NCBI RefSeq assembly: GCF_002218045.2
Contig: NZ_AP018686.1
Coordinates: 992,001-1,056,000 of the forward strand
Reading direction: 5' to 3'
DNA from: Vibrio rumoiensis
GTDB taxonomy: Bacteria; Pseudomonadota; Gammaproteobacteria; Enterobacterales; Vibrionaceae
DNA: 64,000 nucleotides
In this document: positions 53,144 to 61,782 of the stretch, piece by piece
How positions within the stretch are numbered: the first letter of the stretch is position 1
How the letters are laid out: each line of letters begins with the position of its first letter
Notes under the pieces: model-generated
Seen by the model: only the letters and a program-made list of their open reading frames with translations
What the model was told of the DNA's origin: nothing
The model's database searches: none
Position numbers and translations under genes: made by a program

Positions 53144-53392
53144 TAATAACGCTTGATATTCTTTGCGTTCAAACTCTTGGCCATACTTGGCAATGTCATT
53201 ACATACCTACGTATCCAGTACATCGTCCAGGTACAAACATTCTGGAATATGACAGGGAAAAGGGCTTTGATATTGTTCCTATCTTTTCATTGTCATGTTC
53301 AAAAAATCATCACCAAAGTTCGACAATCCCTTGGTATAAACGTCAATTAACGCTGCGTAAGCCGTAACATTGATGTCAGAATTTTCTTCATG
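53123..53392 (-). pseudogene. Possible decayed gene with two in-frame TAG stops
   Basis: One minus-strand frame reads through 90 codons with residues such as NSDINVTAYAALIDVYTKGL, then NFGDDFLNMTMKR-stop-EQYQSPFPCHIPECLYL-DDVLDT-stop-VCNDIAKYGQEFERKEYQ and ends in a TAG at 53123. The internal stops (53279-53281 and 53207-53209) are both TAG. The composition looks protein-like, but I do not recognise the family and no start codon is clear. It may equally be chance. It lies between fpr and the PHO boxes, and its end overlaps the fpr terminator. Confidence 0.35.
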
Positions 53393-53429
53393 TCATCTAT
53401 GTTTCAAATTAATGTAACACAACTGTCAT
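53390..53429 (+). promoter_or_regulatory. Two PHO boxes upstream of pstS
   Basis: Four 7-bp half sites at an exact 11-bp pitch: ATGTCAT (53390), GTTTCAA (53401), ATGTAAC (53412) and CTGTCAT (53423). The last matches the PhoB consensus CTGTCAT fully. TAAAGT lies ten bases after the last half site, where the -10 of PhoB-dependent promoters is found. This predicts induction of pstSCAB under phosphate starvation. Confidence 0.88.
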
Positions 53430-53499
53430 AATTCAACCCTAAAGTGGCTTTCGTCAACTCAACGACTTAACGGCATGAAGCCATAAAGGAAACTAAGGT

Positions 53500-54321
53500 A
53501 TGAAAAAGACAGTAATCAGTGCTCTAGCGATTTTAAGCGCACTAACAGTAAACCCAGTATCAGCCAAAGAAACTATCTCTGCGGTAGGTTCAAGTAGTGT
53601 TACTCCGTTAATGGAAGTCTTTGCTGAAACATACATGAAAACCAACTCTGATGTATTTATCGAAGTTCAAGGCCCTGGTTCTTCTGCCGGTATCAAAGCG
53701 GCAAAGAATAACTCAGCCGACCTTGGCATGTCTTCTCGTGACTTAAAAGCAGAAGAAAAAGAGCCAACACTTAAGGAAGAAGTGATTGCTCGTGATGGTA
53801 TCGCCGTTGTCGTTAACCCAAAAAATACCCTAAAAGGTTTAACTGCAGCTCAAATCACTAAGATTTATAAAGGTGAAGTTACTAACTGGAAAGAAGTCGG
53901 TGGTGAAGATAAGCCAATTGTAACTATTACTCGTGATACCGCATCAGGGACTCGTGGCGCATTTGAAGACATCATGGGCCTAAAAATGAAAGTCAACGGC
54001 ATCAAAGTATCGGCTATCTCTCAACGTGCTCAAGTCGCTAACGGTAACGGTGGCCTTAAAACCATGGTCGCAAGCAACCCATACGCAATCGGATACATCT
54101 CTTTAGGCTCTGTAGATAATACGGTTCACCCTCTTGCGGTAGACGGTGTTGAAGCGAATGTTGCTAACGTTAAAAATGGCTCTTATAAAGTAGCGCGTCC
54201 TTTCTTAGTGCTTTACCACGAAGGTAAACCAACGCCAACAACACAAAAATTCCTAGATTGGATGTTAACCAAAGATGCTCAAAAATTAGTATCGTCTAAC
54301 GGTTACATCGACATTCACTAA
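53500..54321 (+). CDS. pstS: Phosphate-binding protein PstS
   Basis: Periplasmic phosphate receptor of the Pst importer, 273 residues. A signal peptide ends in VSA at about residue 22. Phosphate-contact segments are AVGSSSVTPLMEVFA, QGPGSSAGIKAA, GMSSRDLK and RDTASGTRGAFED. AAGGAAACTAAGG precedes the ATG. It is behind two PHO boxes and followed by a hairpin that may lower expression of pstCAB. Confidence 0.95.
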   Translation: MKKTVISALAILSALTVNPVSAKETISAVGSSSVTPLMEVFAETYMKTNSDVFIEVQGPGSSAGIKAAKNNSADLGMSSRDLKAEEKEPTLKEEVIARDGIAVVVNPKNTLKGLTAAQITKIYKGEVTNWKEVGGEDKPIVTITRDTASGTRGAFEDIMGLKMKVNGIKVSAISQRAQVANGNGGLKTMVASNPYAIGYISLGSVDNTVHPLAVDGVEANVANVKNGSYKVARPFLVLYHEGKPTPTTQKFLDWMLTKDAQKLVSSNGYIDIH

Positions 54322-54342
54322 GCAACACCTTTAACTTTAATT

Positions 54343-54370
54343 GCTCAGCTCGTAAGGGCTGGGCTTATTT
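54343..54370 (+). terminator. Terminator/attenuator after pstS
   Basis: GCTCAGCTC pairs with GGGCTGGGC (with two G-U pairs) around a GTAA loop, followed by TTATTTT. As in urtA-urtB it would keep the binding protein more abundant than the membrane components. Confidence 0.7.
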
Positions 54371-54399
54371 TCCATCTCGGGATACTTACCATATCCACC

Positions 54400-54456
54400 G
54401 TAATTAGATTAGCAGCGACGACAACAAAACTGCGACTTTAAATACGATGGGTAGAA
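54400..54456. repeat. Shortened dispersed repeat between pstS and pstC
   Basis: TAATTAGATTAGCAGCGACGA at the start resembles the start of the allE element (TAATTAGAGTTGCAGTGAGGC), and TTAAATACGATGGGTAG at its end matches the end of that element (TCAAATACGATGGATAT) at 14 of 17 positions. The middle hairpin is lost, so this is a decayed copy. Confidence 0.6.
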
Positions 54457-54483
54457 GCATTTTTCGATATGTGAGTTTTGATT

Positions 54484-55449
54484 ATGACCATCGCCACTTA
54501 TAGTGACCAAACAACAGATAGTGACAAGCTTATGAATACTGTCGCAAACTCAGAAGGCCAAACTTCTGAACACAATGGCAACCTACGCCAGAAAAAAGGC
54601 ATTGATTGGAAAGAGAAAATTTTCCACGGCTTATTTCTTGGCAGTGCCATCATTGGTATCGTTTCTCTTGCTCTTATTGCCTACTTCATCATTGCTGAAA
54701 GTATCCCTGCGTTTAAAGCCGTGGGCGTTTCTGGCATCGTATTAGGTGATAACTGGCTACCACCGGCATTGTACGGTGTTTACACCATGATCGTCGCCTC
54801 GGTTGTTTCTACCTTAGGCGCCGTTCTTCTTGGCGTACCCGTTGGGCTATTAACCGCAATATTTATTGCTGAAGTTGCCCCTAAACGTGTTGCGGATGTG
54901 ATTCGTCCTGCGGTTGAATTATTAGCAGGTATTCCCTCGGTGGTATACGGCTTCTTTGGTCTCGTGATCATCGTACCGTTAATTCAGCAAATCTTTGAAG
55001 TGCCCGCCGGTAACACCATTCTAGCCGGTATCATTGTGCTAGGTGTAATGATTCTACCGACCGTGATCACCGTTTCAGAAACGTCGATTCGCGCCGTGCC
55101 ACATGCCTATAAAGAAGCATCTCTGGCGCTTGGCGCTTCAAAAACATTCACCATATTTAAAATCCTCCTACCTGCTGCTCGCTCAGGGATCATGACTGGT
55201 GTCATCTTAGGTATCGCCCGCGCGTTAGGTGAAACCATGGCCATTATTATGGTAATGGGCAATGCACCGGCCATGCCAGAAGGCATTCTTGACTCCGCTC
55301 GAACCTTAACCGCGAACATTGCCATTGAAATGTCTTACGCAAGTGGTATTCACGCCAACGCGCTTTATGCAACAGGTGTGGTGCTATTAGCCTTCATCAT
55401 GATTTTAAATGCTGCTCTTCTGTACCTTAACCGTCAGAAAGCGAGGTAA
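54484..55449 (+). CDS. pstC: Phosphate ABC transporter permease PstC
   Basis: Inner-membrane permease of the Pst system, 321 residues with six or more helices and the BPD transport signature (EASLALGASKTFTIFKILLP). It has a longer cytoplasmic N terminus than E. coli PstC. ATG 54484 is preferred; a TTG two codons upstream is also in frame. It is five bases from pstA. Together with PstA it forms the channel driven by PstB. Confidence 0.94.
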   Translation: MTIATYSDQTTDSDKLMNTVANSEGQTSEHNGNLRQKKGIDWKEKIFHGLFLGSAIIGIVSLALIAYFIIAESIPAFKAVGVSGIVLGDNWLPPALYGVYTMIVASVVSTLGAVLLGVPVGLLTAIFIAEVAPKRVADVIRPAVELLAGIPSVVYGFFGLVIIVPLIQQIFEVPAGNTILAGIIVLGVMILPTVITVSETSIRAVPHAYKEASLALGASKTFTIFKILLPAARSGIMTGVILGIARALGETMAIIMVMGNAPAMPEGILDSARTLTANIAIEMSYASGIHANALYATGVVLLAFIMILNAALLYLNRQKAR

Positions 55450-55454
55450 GCACT

Positions 55455-56336
55455 ATGAATTTCGCAAAAGACTCAGATTTACTTAAACTGAAAAAACAGC
55501 GTAAAAATAAAGATTTAATTTTAAATGTATTTATTTGGATTTCGGCAGGTTTAACCGTTGGGTTCTTGTTCTGGATTATCTGGTACATTTTATCCAATGG
55601 CCTACAGTATGTAGATTGGAACTTCATCACTGACGACTACACTCGCACCGGTGAACAACACGGTATTTTCCCAATGATCGTTGCCACCATCTATATGGTG
55701 ATTGCCTCCATTGCGGTAGCAGCTCCGCTCGGCATTATGACGGCGATCTACCTAACCGAATACGCCAAACCGGGCAGTAAGTTAGTTAAAATTATCCGTT
55801 TTTGTACCGAATCGCTCGCCGGTATTCCATCGATCATCTTTGGTTTATTTGGTATGACCTTCTTTGTGGCAGTACTAGGGTTTGGTTTCTCAATTTTATC
55901 TGGCGCTTTAACGCTCAGTATTTTGATCCTACCAGTCATCATCCGTACGACCGAAGAAGCATTAATGGCGGTTTCACAAACCTATCGTGAAGGCTCTTAT
56001 GGCCTTGGCGCGTCAAAAATCTACACCATCTGGCGTTTAATCTTGCCAAGTGCAATGCCAGGTATTTTAACGTCGGTCATTCTAAGTATTGGGCGTGTTA
56101 TCGGTGAATCTGCGCCGGTTTTCTTAACCGCGGGTATGGTTGCTCGTATTCCAGAATCACTATTTGATTCAGGTCGTACCTTAACCGTTCACCTTTATAA
56201 ATTGACGACTGAGCTATTTTCAGTCGATGAATGGAATCAAGCTTACGGTACCGCTACTGTTCTGATTGTGTTGGTTCTTTTCATCAACATGCTGACTAAG
56301 TTAATCGCTAGCCGCTTCAATAAAGCGAACTACTGA
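55455..56336 (+). CDS. pstA: Phosphate ABC transporter permease PstA
   Basis: Second inner-membrane permease of the Pst system, 293 residues with about six helices. It carries the permease loop EGSYGLGASKIYTIWRLILPS and the PstA pattern CTESLAGIPSIIFGLFG. GAGGTAAGCACT precedes the ATG. It is followed after 115 bases by pstB. Confidence 0.94.
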   Translation: MNFAKDSDLLKLKKQRKNKDLILNVFIWISAGLTVGFLFWIIWYILSNGLQYVDWNFITDDYTRTGEQHGIFPMIVATIYMVIASIAVAAPLGIMTAIYLTEYAKPGSKLVKIIRFCTESLAGIPSIIFGLFGMTFFVAVLGFGFSILSGALTLSILILPVIIRTTEEALMAVSQTYREGSYGLGASKIYTIWRLILPSAMPGILTSVILSIGRVIGESAPVFLTAGMVARIPESLFDSGRTLTVHLYKLTTELFSVDEWNQAYGTATVLIVLVLFINMLTKLIASRFNKANY

Positions 56337-56451
56337 TTTACAAAGGTCTAATTTATAAGCTCGTATTTACCAACGCGAATTCAACTTAAATGAATGATAA
56401 GTAGTGGCTAGATAACCCTATCAGCGGCTACCACGACAAAGAGATATCACA

Positions 56452-57201
56452 ATGAATAAATTTAACATCGAAAACCTAGATCTTTTTTACGGCGATAACC
56501 AAGCACTAAAAAGCATTAACTTGCCTATTCCACAAAAGAAAGTCACGGCGCTTATTGGACCTTCAGGCTGTGGTAAATCTACCCTACTTCGTTGCTTAAA
56601 CCGCATGAATGATTTAATCGCAGGTGTCAAAATCACCGGTAAAGTAACCATGGATGAGCACGATATCTATGGCAACATCGACGTTTCTGACCTACGCATC
56701 AAAGTTGGCATGGTATTCCAAAAGCCGAACCCATTCCCAATGAGCATTTATGAAAACGTCGCGTATGGTTTACGTGCCCAAGGGATTAAAGACAAAAAAC
56801 ACATTGATTCTGTCGTCGAAAAGTCACTACGTGGCGCGGCATTATGGGATGAAGTGAAAGATCGTTTGAAATCACACGCATTTGGTTTATCTGGTGGTCA
56901 GCAGCAGCGTTTATGTATTGCTCGTACCATTGCAATGCAACCAGATGTGATTTTAATGGATGAACCAACATCCGCGCTTGATCCTATTGCGACACATAAA
57001 ATTGAAGAGTTGATGGAATCTCTAAAGAAAGAGTTCACTATTGTCATCGTGACTCACTCAATGCAACAAGCTCGCCGGATTTCAGACCGCACCGCGTTTT
57101 TCTTGATGGGCGAACTGGTTGAGCATGATGAAACACAAATTATCTTCAGTAACCCAAAAGATGACCGTACCCAAGGCTATGTCAATGGTGACTTTGGTTA
57201 A
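56452..57201 (+). CDS. pstB: Phosphate ABC transporter ATPase PstB
   Basis: ATPase of the Pst system, 249 residues. Walker A GPSGCGKSTLLRCLNRMND, signature LSGGQQQRLCIARTI, Walker B VILMDEPTSALDP and the switch His in VIVTHSMQQA are all complete. PstB also signals through PhoU to PhoR in the usual operon, but phoU does not follow here; after pstB there is a terminator and a c-di-GMP gene on the other strand. phoU must be elsewhere or absent. Confidence 0.95.
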   Translation: MNKFNIENLDLFYGDNQALKSINLPIPQKKVTALIGPSGCGKSTLLRCLNRMNDLIAGVKITGKVTMDEHDIYGNIDVSDLRIKVGMVFQKPNPFPMSIYENVAYGLRAQGIKDKKHIDSVVEKSLRGAALWDEVKDRLKSHAFGLSGGQQQRLCIARTIAMQPDVILMDEPTSALDPIATHKIEELMESLKKEFTIVIVTHSMQQARRISDRTAFFLMGELVEHDETQIIFSNPKDDRTQGYVNGDFG

Positions 57202-57283
57202 TGAATCAATCTTATTACTCAAAGAGCTAGTCTGGCGCTATGCCTAGCTCAATAAATAACTATAAAAAAGCGATGGAACGTTT

Positions 57284-57306
57284 GCCCCTTACTGAGGGGC
57301 TTTTTT
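57284..57306 (+). terminator. Terminator after pstB
   Basis: GCCCCT (57284-57289) pairs with AGGGGC (57295-57300) followed by six T's. It closes the pst transcript. Confidence 0.9.
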
Positions 57307-57352
57307 ATCGGTATATAGACGACACCTACAACATACCTAGCACATACAAAAA

Positions 57353-57377
57353 GAGGGCAAGCGCAAAGCTTACCCTC
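57353..57377 (-). terminator. Terminator after the diguanylate cyclase gene
   Basis: On the minus strand GAGGG-T-AAGC pairs with GCTT-G-CCCTC around TTTGC, then TTTTTG follows. It is 35 bases after the stop of the minus-strand GGDEF fragment. Confidence 0.75.
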
Positions 57378-57411
57378 CCTCTTACAACCTGTATCTGTCA
57401 GCTTGTGTATC

Positions 57412-58525
57412 TTAAGCTTTCAAGCTAGACATAAAGTGTAACTCATAAGAAAGCAGACGATTGTTGATCACAAACTCATCATGATTAATCTCTACATCTC
57501 GGAACAAGAAATTACTATATTTCACAAACAAGAAATAGAACACTGACATTGGGATCCCTGCTTCATAATGGCTTTCTACAATCTTCATCCGGTAATGGTG
57601 TAAGTTGTCATTTTCACGGGTGCATGAATAAATCATTTTTAAATAATTACTGATTAGATAATTTAACTTGCCATGGTAAGCCGATAAAACCGCTTCATTT
57701 AACTCGCTTTGCAACAAATGCTCTGCTTGTATAAAATCAAGCTTATCAACCATATCCAATTTAATATCTTGCTCTGCTGACGATAAGTTAATATTGAAAC
57801 TATCAAACTCGTAGCAAATAGTATCAATCTTATCAATAGACTTCTTGTTCATCAGAATTGAGTCTGCTTCTTTGATTGATTGAGACAACGTTTCATGGCT
57901 ATTTTCACCAAATAAAACATAGCCACCACTAACAGAAAACACCGGAATAGAATTCACTTTACAGTCATAAGCCAGTTTTTGATTCAAACGGATCATAAAC
58001 TGTTCCGGATCAAATTCATTCTTAGTATCAATATATAAGACGATTAAAAACTCATCTCCGCCTAAACGCACAATATCATCGTGAGGCTGACAAATATGCT
58101 TAGCCGCTTTAGCGATTAACACAATAGCTTTATCGCCAGTATCATGACCGTATTTATCATTGATCTGTTTAAATTTATTGGCATCAATAGAGAAAATATG
58201 CGCGCCTTTATTATTGTTAAGCGCTTTATCAATTTTCTTATATACCTTCTGATACAAACCATGGCGGTTGTACACTTGGGTCAATGAATCAAAAAATTGC
58301 TTATCGCTTTCACGAATACCACGCAGCATTTGTTGCAAAATAGTGTAGCTAAATAACAAAACAAAAAGTGGCATGAAAAACAAGTAAGGTTGTTCATCAA
58401 AAATTAAGCTGATCATCGCAGTAAGAGGCACGGATAAACGCGCTTTCATTTCACCAAATTGAGTTTTGCTCTTAGCGGAAGGTGTTGATTCAAACCTTAA
58501 TATCTTACGACCATCTAAATTAATA
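57412..58525 (-). pseudogene. 3' part of a diguanylate cyclase gene split by an IS element
   Basis: The C-terminal part of a membrane GGDEF protein. From the insertion point it reads LDGRKILRFESTPSAKSKTQ followed by FGE and then, from an internal ATG at 58449, 345 residues: a membrane helix (about 20-40), a GGDEF domain with RLGGDEFLIVLY intact and about 125 further residues of unrecognised helical sequence. The active-site motif is intact, so a product initiated at 58449 could still be a cyclase lacking its sensor. The 5' part lies at 59821-60709. Joined, the protein would be about 664 residues. Confidence 0.92.
58518..58525. repeat. Target-site duplication, left copy (AATTAATA)
   Basis: An exact 8-bp direct repeat, AATTAATA, flanks the IS element; the other copy is at 59821-59828. 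Eight bases is the usual target duplication of IS256-family elements. Confidence 0.95.
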
Positions 58526-59820
58526 GAGGGCGTTCAGAATTCTGTGTCAGTTAATTTTGACTAAATATCTAAGACGTCATCCAAACGACCTTCAAAATGA
58601 ATCGCCAGTTGAGACAATGTCATATTCCAGTTCTGGATTGGCATTGTCCACTTCTTAGACGCATTCAATATCCCAGCATACAACAGCTTAAGCAAGCTGT
58701 TTTCATTTGGAAAACCACCTTTAGTTTTGGTCAGCTTTCGAAACTGACGATGTACCGCCTCAATAGCATTGGTGGTATATATGGCTTTCCGAACATACTC
58801 TGGATATTTAAAGTAAACCGACAGGTTTACCCATTTATTACGCCATGAGCGTAATACTATTGGATATTGTTGGCCCCACTTAGCTTCTAATCGGTCTAAC
58901 TCTATTTCAGCTGCTTCCTTAGTTACCGCTCGATAAACTGGTTTCAGATCTGCCATAAACTCTTTTTGGTGCTTAGATGCGACATATTTTATTGAGTTCC
59001 GAATTTGATGGACGATGCACAATTGAACTTCAGTATTTGGATAAATTGTGGCAATGGCTTCAGGGAAGCCAACCAAGCCATCTACGCAACTGATTAAAAT
59101 ATCCTCAACCCCTCGATTATGTAAATCAGTTAAAACTGATAGCCAATAATTTGCGCCTTCAGACTCTGATAGGTATAACCCAAGTAGTTCTTTTTTACCG
59201 TCGATATTCAAGCCTAAGATTGTGTATATCGCTTTACTGACATAACGACCATCCTCTCTAATTTTATAGTGGATGGCATCAAGCCAAATGAACGGGTATA
59301 TAGCGTCTAATGGACGCTGCTGCCATTCTTTAAGCTCTGGTATTAAGCGGTCTGTGACAGCAGTAATTGTGGCCTCAGAGACGTCGATACCATACATATC
59401 TTCAACATGTCCTCGAATATCACGATAGCTCATTCCTAACGAGAACATAGAAAGGATTTTACGATCAATTTCATCAGTCAGCTTGGTTTGATTTTTCTTG
59501 ATAAGTTGAGGTTCAAAAGAGCCTGAACGGTCGCGAGGAGTATCAAGTTCAAATGCTCCGACAGAAGACTTAACAGTCTTCTTAGAGGTTCCATTTTTAC
59601 GATTTGGCTGGTCATCATTATCGATGTGTTGTGCAAGCTCAGCTTTTAAAGCAGCTTCCGTAATTTGCTTGATAAGAGGAGTTAAAAAGCCATCTTTGCC
59701 TGTTAAATCTTGTCCAGATTGAAGAGCTTTAATGGCTTGCTCTAGATCGAAATCATTATTCATGTGTCATTCCTTTTTTGTCTATTTTAGGAGAAATGAC
59801 ACAGATTTCTAAACACTACC
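58526..59820. mobile_element. IS256-family insertion sequence, 1,295 bp
   Basis: Complete element flanked by an 8-bp target duplication. The terminal inverted repeats (starting GAGGGCGTTCAGAA at the left and, on the other strand, GGTAGTGTTTAGAA at the right) agree at 18 of 24 positions and share TCTGTGTCA at their inner ends. One transposase gene fills the element. The clean duplication and intact transposase indicate a recent insertion. It disrupts a diguanylate cyclase gene. Confidence 0.96.
58561..59763 (-). CDS. IS256-family (MULE-type) transposase
   Basis: DDE transposase of 400 residues. The conserved triad is visible: Asp in IWLDAIHYKIRED, Asp in SCVDGLVGFPEAI and Glu in TTNAIEAVHRQFRKLTKTKGGF, the hallmark IS256/MULE C-terminal motif. 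The N-terminal part (ALKAELAQHIDN, NRKNGTSKKTVKSSVGAFEL) is also typical. AAGGAATGACAC precedes the ATG. The length equals that of active IS256 transposases, so this copy is probably functional. Confidence 0.95.
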   Translation of the reverse strand: MNNDFDLEQAIKALQSGQDLTGKDGFLTPLIKQITEAALKAELAQHIDNDDQPNRKNGTSKKTVKSSVGAFELDTPRDRSGSFEPQLIKKNQTKLTDEIDRKILSMFSLGMSYRDIRGHVEDMYGIDVSEATITAVTDRLIPELKEWQQRPLDAIYPFIWLDAIHYKIREDGRYVSKAIYTILGLNIDGKKELLGLYLSESEGANYWLSVLTDLHNRGVEDILISCVDGLVGFPEAIATIYPNTEVQLCIVHQIRNSIKYVASKHQKEFMADLKPVYRAVTKEAAEIELDRLEAKWGQQYPIVLRSWRNKWVNLSVYFKYPEYVRKAIYTTNAIEAVHRQFRKLTKTKGGFPNENSLLKLLYAGILNASKKWTMPIQNWNMTLSQLAIHFEGRLDDVLDI

Positions 59821-59828
59821 AATTAATA
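59821..59828. repeat. Target-site duplication, right copy (AATTAATA)
   Basis: The second copy of the 8-bp direct repeat at the insertion site. It is also part of the coding sequence of the split gene (the Asp-Ile-Asn codons). Confidence 0.95.
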
Positions 59829-60709
59829 TCTTTGGCTAAATGTTTTAATATTACAGAATTATTATTCAAAAACTCTAATAGACCATAATTCATTAAATGA
59901 ATATGGCTATCTCTCTGCTCAAGCGTTTTATCAAACATCGTAATTAAATCATCGAGATAAACATCTCGAGCAAGAAACCCTATGACTTGATTACGGTAGT
60001 CTTTTACATTCTCAACCAAAGTAATAGTTTGCTTTTTCGTTTCATTATCAAGATAAGGCTTAGTGACCCATAAATTGCCATATCGTGAGGGATTAGCTTC
60101 ATATTGTTTCTTCAATTCAGGAGTAAAGTATTTGACTAGGCTTCCTTCTGAAAAAGCACGATCAAACAAAAACATGAAATCAGTATTTCTAGAGACAAAG
60201 TAATATTGCGATGAAATAATAGGTTGAGCTTTTGCTAAACGTATAACTTCTGAATTGGCGCTAGAAGTAGTAACAGCGGTGCATAACATATTCAACGATT
60301 CTGTCGAATACTGATTGATATCGCCCACTCCAAGTAAAACACCATTACGAACATCTATACCACTAGCATTCTGAGCAGTACGATTACTAAATTGCAATGT
60401 AGTAGGATCAGTTTCAATTAATGAACGACATTTCTCGATAAGGCGAGGTTGCTTCTCACTTAAAATAGGGCGAGAATCTACCGTCATTCCATTATGTTGC
60501 AAAGCTGTAAACTGTAGGAATTGAAATTGGTTTTGAGTATAACTTGTCACTGAGTTAAATTCCGCCACAATACTAGGCAGAATATCGGTATTAATACGGT
60601 TTTTTAAATTGCTATACTCATGGAATGCAAATCCGACAGTAATAAGCAAAGATACTAGTACACTTAGAACAATCGTTTGATTCCTAAGTATTTTATCTTG
60701 TTGCAACAT
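59821..60709 (-). pseudogene. 5' part of a diguanylate cyclase gene split by an IS element
   Basis: The N-terminal 296 residues of the split protein: a membrane helix (about residues 11-29), then a periplasmic sensor of dCache type (about 35-280; the first Cys pair is near 92 and 140), ending in LKHLAKDIN. In the present sequence translation then runs one residue into the IS element and stops. When the element and one duplication are removed the frame continues DIN-LDGRK without a shift into 58525-57412. The ligand is unknown. No separate function is expected for the truncated piece. Confidence 0.92.
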
Positions 60710-61005
60710 ATAAATTTCAACCTAAAAAGAACAAAAAAACTCATAACCATTCCATCCTTAATAAAATAGAAATCTCAACTGGCCAATAAGTTTTAAATAA
60801 TAATTTTAACGATGAAATTATACGCTCATTAGATGCTTTATCTAGTCAAGCTGACATTAAAAAAGCATAATATTTAATCTTATAAAAATTTTTTAGATTA
60901 AAGTATTTAATTTAAATAAAGTTACGAACGAATACATCACAAATAAAAATAATGCGTACATTAGGTTAACATATCGATATTTAAATATATTTTTCACTTA
61001 ACCTT
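60710..61005. other. AT-rich intergenic region
   Basis: No gene or RNA family is recognised. It must contain the promoter of the split cyclase gene and the end of the riboflavin synthase transcript, but no strong hairpin with T run was found. Confidence 0.4.
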
Positions 61006-61710
61006 TTAATTAATATCCATTTTTGCTTTAGCCAGTTGTTGCAAGCTAATACCATTTTTTTCTAATAATGACTCCAACGCCGGCAATAACTCACCTAAAT
61101 TTTCTTCAAGGGTTTCACGAACGGTATCGACCAGCACTTGAGTACTACGTTCAATTTCGATATTTAATTTCGAACCTGGTTGTTTCAATTCAAACGTCGT
61201 CATCCGACGAGTTTCAGGGATCAGCCACACATCAAACCAACCTAGCTTTTTATCGACATCGGCAATCGTTAAGCTCGCACCATTGATTGCAATATAACCT
61301 TTAGGGAAAATATAACGTAGCCATTGCGGCTCGACCCCAATACGAATACGGTAGTTCTCTTCAATATGCTGAACATCGATGACTTGAGCACAAAAATCCA
61401 CATGCCCGGAAAGTGGATGACCACCAATTTCAGCTCCATCTTTGGCAGCTCGTTCCGCATTCACGGTATCCGTCGCCTGCACTTCATTTAATGTTGTTAT
61501 TTGTAAGCTTTTCAGCATCACATCAAAACGCAAAATGTGAGCACTTACTATCTCAGTTACGGTTAAACATACTCCATCAATCGCCACACTCGCACCAATC
61601 TCAATATCTCGACAAAATCCATCCGGAAAAGCGATTTCAAAACTGCGAATACCCTGGTGGTCGGTGACTCTGTGTAACGTTGCAACAGCTTGAACAATAC
61701 CTGTAAACAT
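61006..61710 (-). CDS. ribE: Riboflavin synthase (alpha chain)
   Basis: Dismutates two 6,7-dimethyl-8-ribityllumazines to riboflavin and the pyrimidine precursor. The 234 residues form two lumazine-binding repeats: MFTGIVQAVATL and SVAIDGVCLTVTEI in the first, GHPLSGHVDFCAQVIDV, YIAINGASLTIADV in the second. The C-terminal tail is somewhat longer than E. coli RibC (213). AGGATGTTTT precedes the ATG. It is a single gene here, with no other rib genes and no FMN riboswitch pattern recognised upstream. Confidence 0.92.
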   Translation of the reverse strand: MFTGIVQAVATLHRVTDHQGIRSFEIAFPDGFCRDIEIGASVAIDGVCLTVTEIVSAHILRFDVMLKSLQITTLNEVQATDTVNAERAAKDGAEIGGHPLSGHVDFCAQVIDVQHIEENYRIRIGVEPQWLRYIFPKGYIAINGASLTIADVDKKLGWFDVWLIPETRRMTTFELKQPGSKLNIEIERSTQVLVDTVRETLEENLGELLPALESLLEKNGISLQQLAKAKMDIN

Positions 61711-61782
61711 AAAACATCCTGAATAAAACGAAGAAAGTGACTACGTTGTCAAAAAGATAAAATTGATGCCAACACAAATCGG

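Noticed and set aside
53153..53350. A + strand gene of 65 codons between fpr and pstS
   Set aside because: No ribosome site, odd composition, overlaps the fpr terminator region and PHO upstream area; better viewed as the shadow of the minus-strand relic, or as noise.
61711..61782. FMN riboswitch upstream of riboflavin synthase
   Set aside because: The gap is only 72 bases and none of the conserved FMN-aptamer segments can be found.
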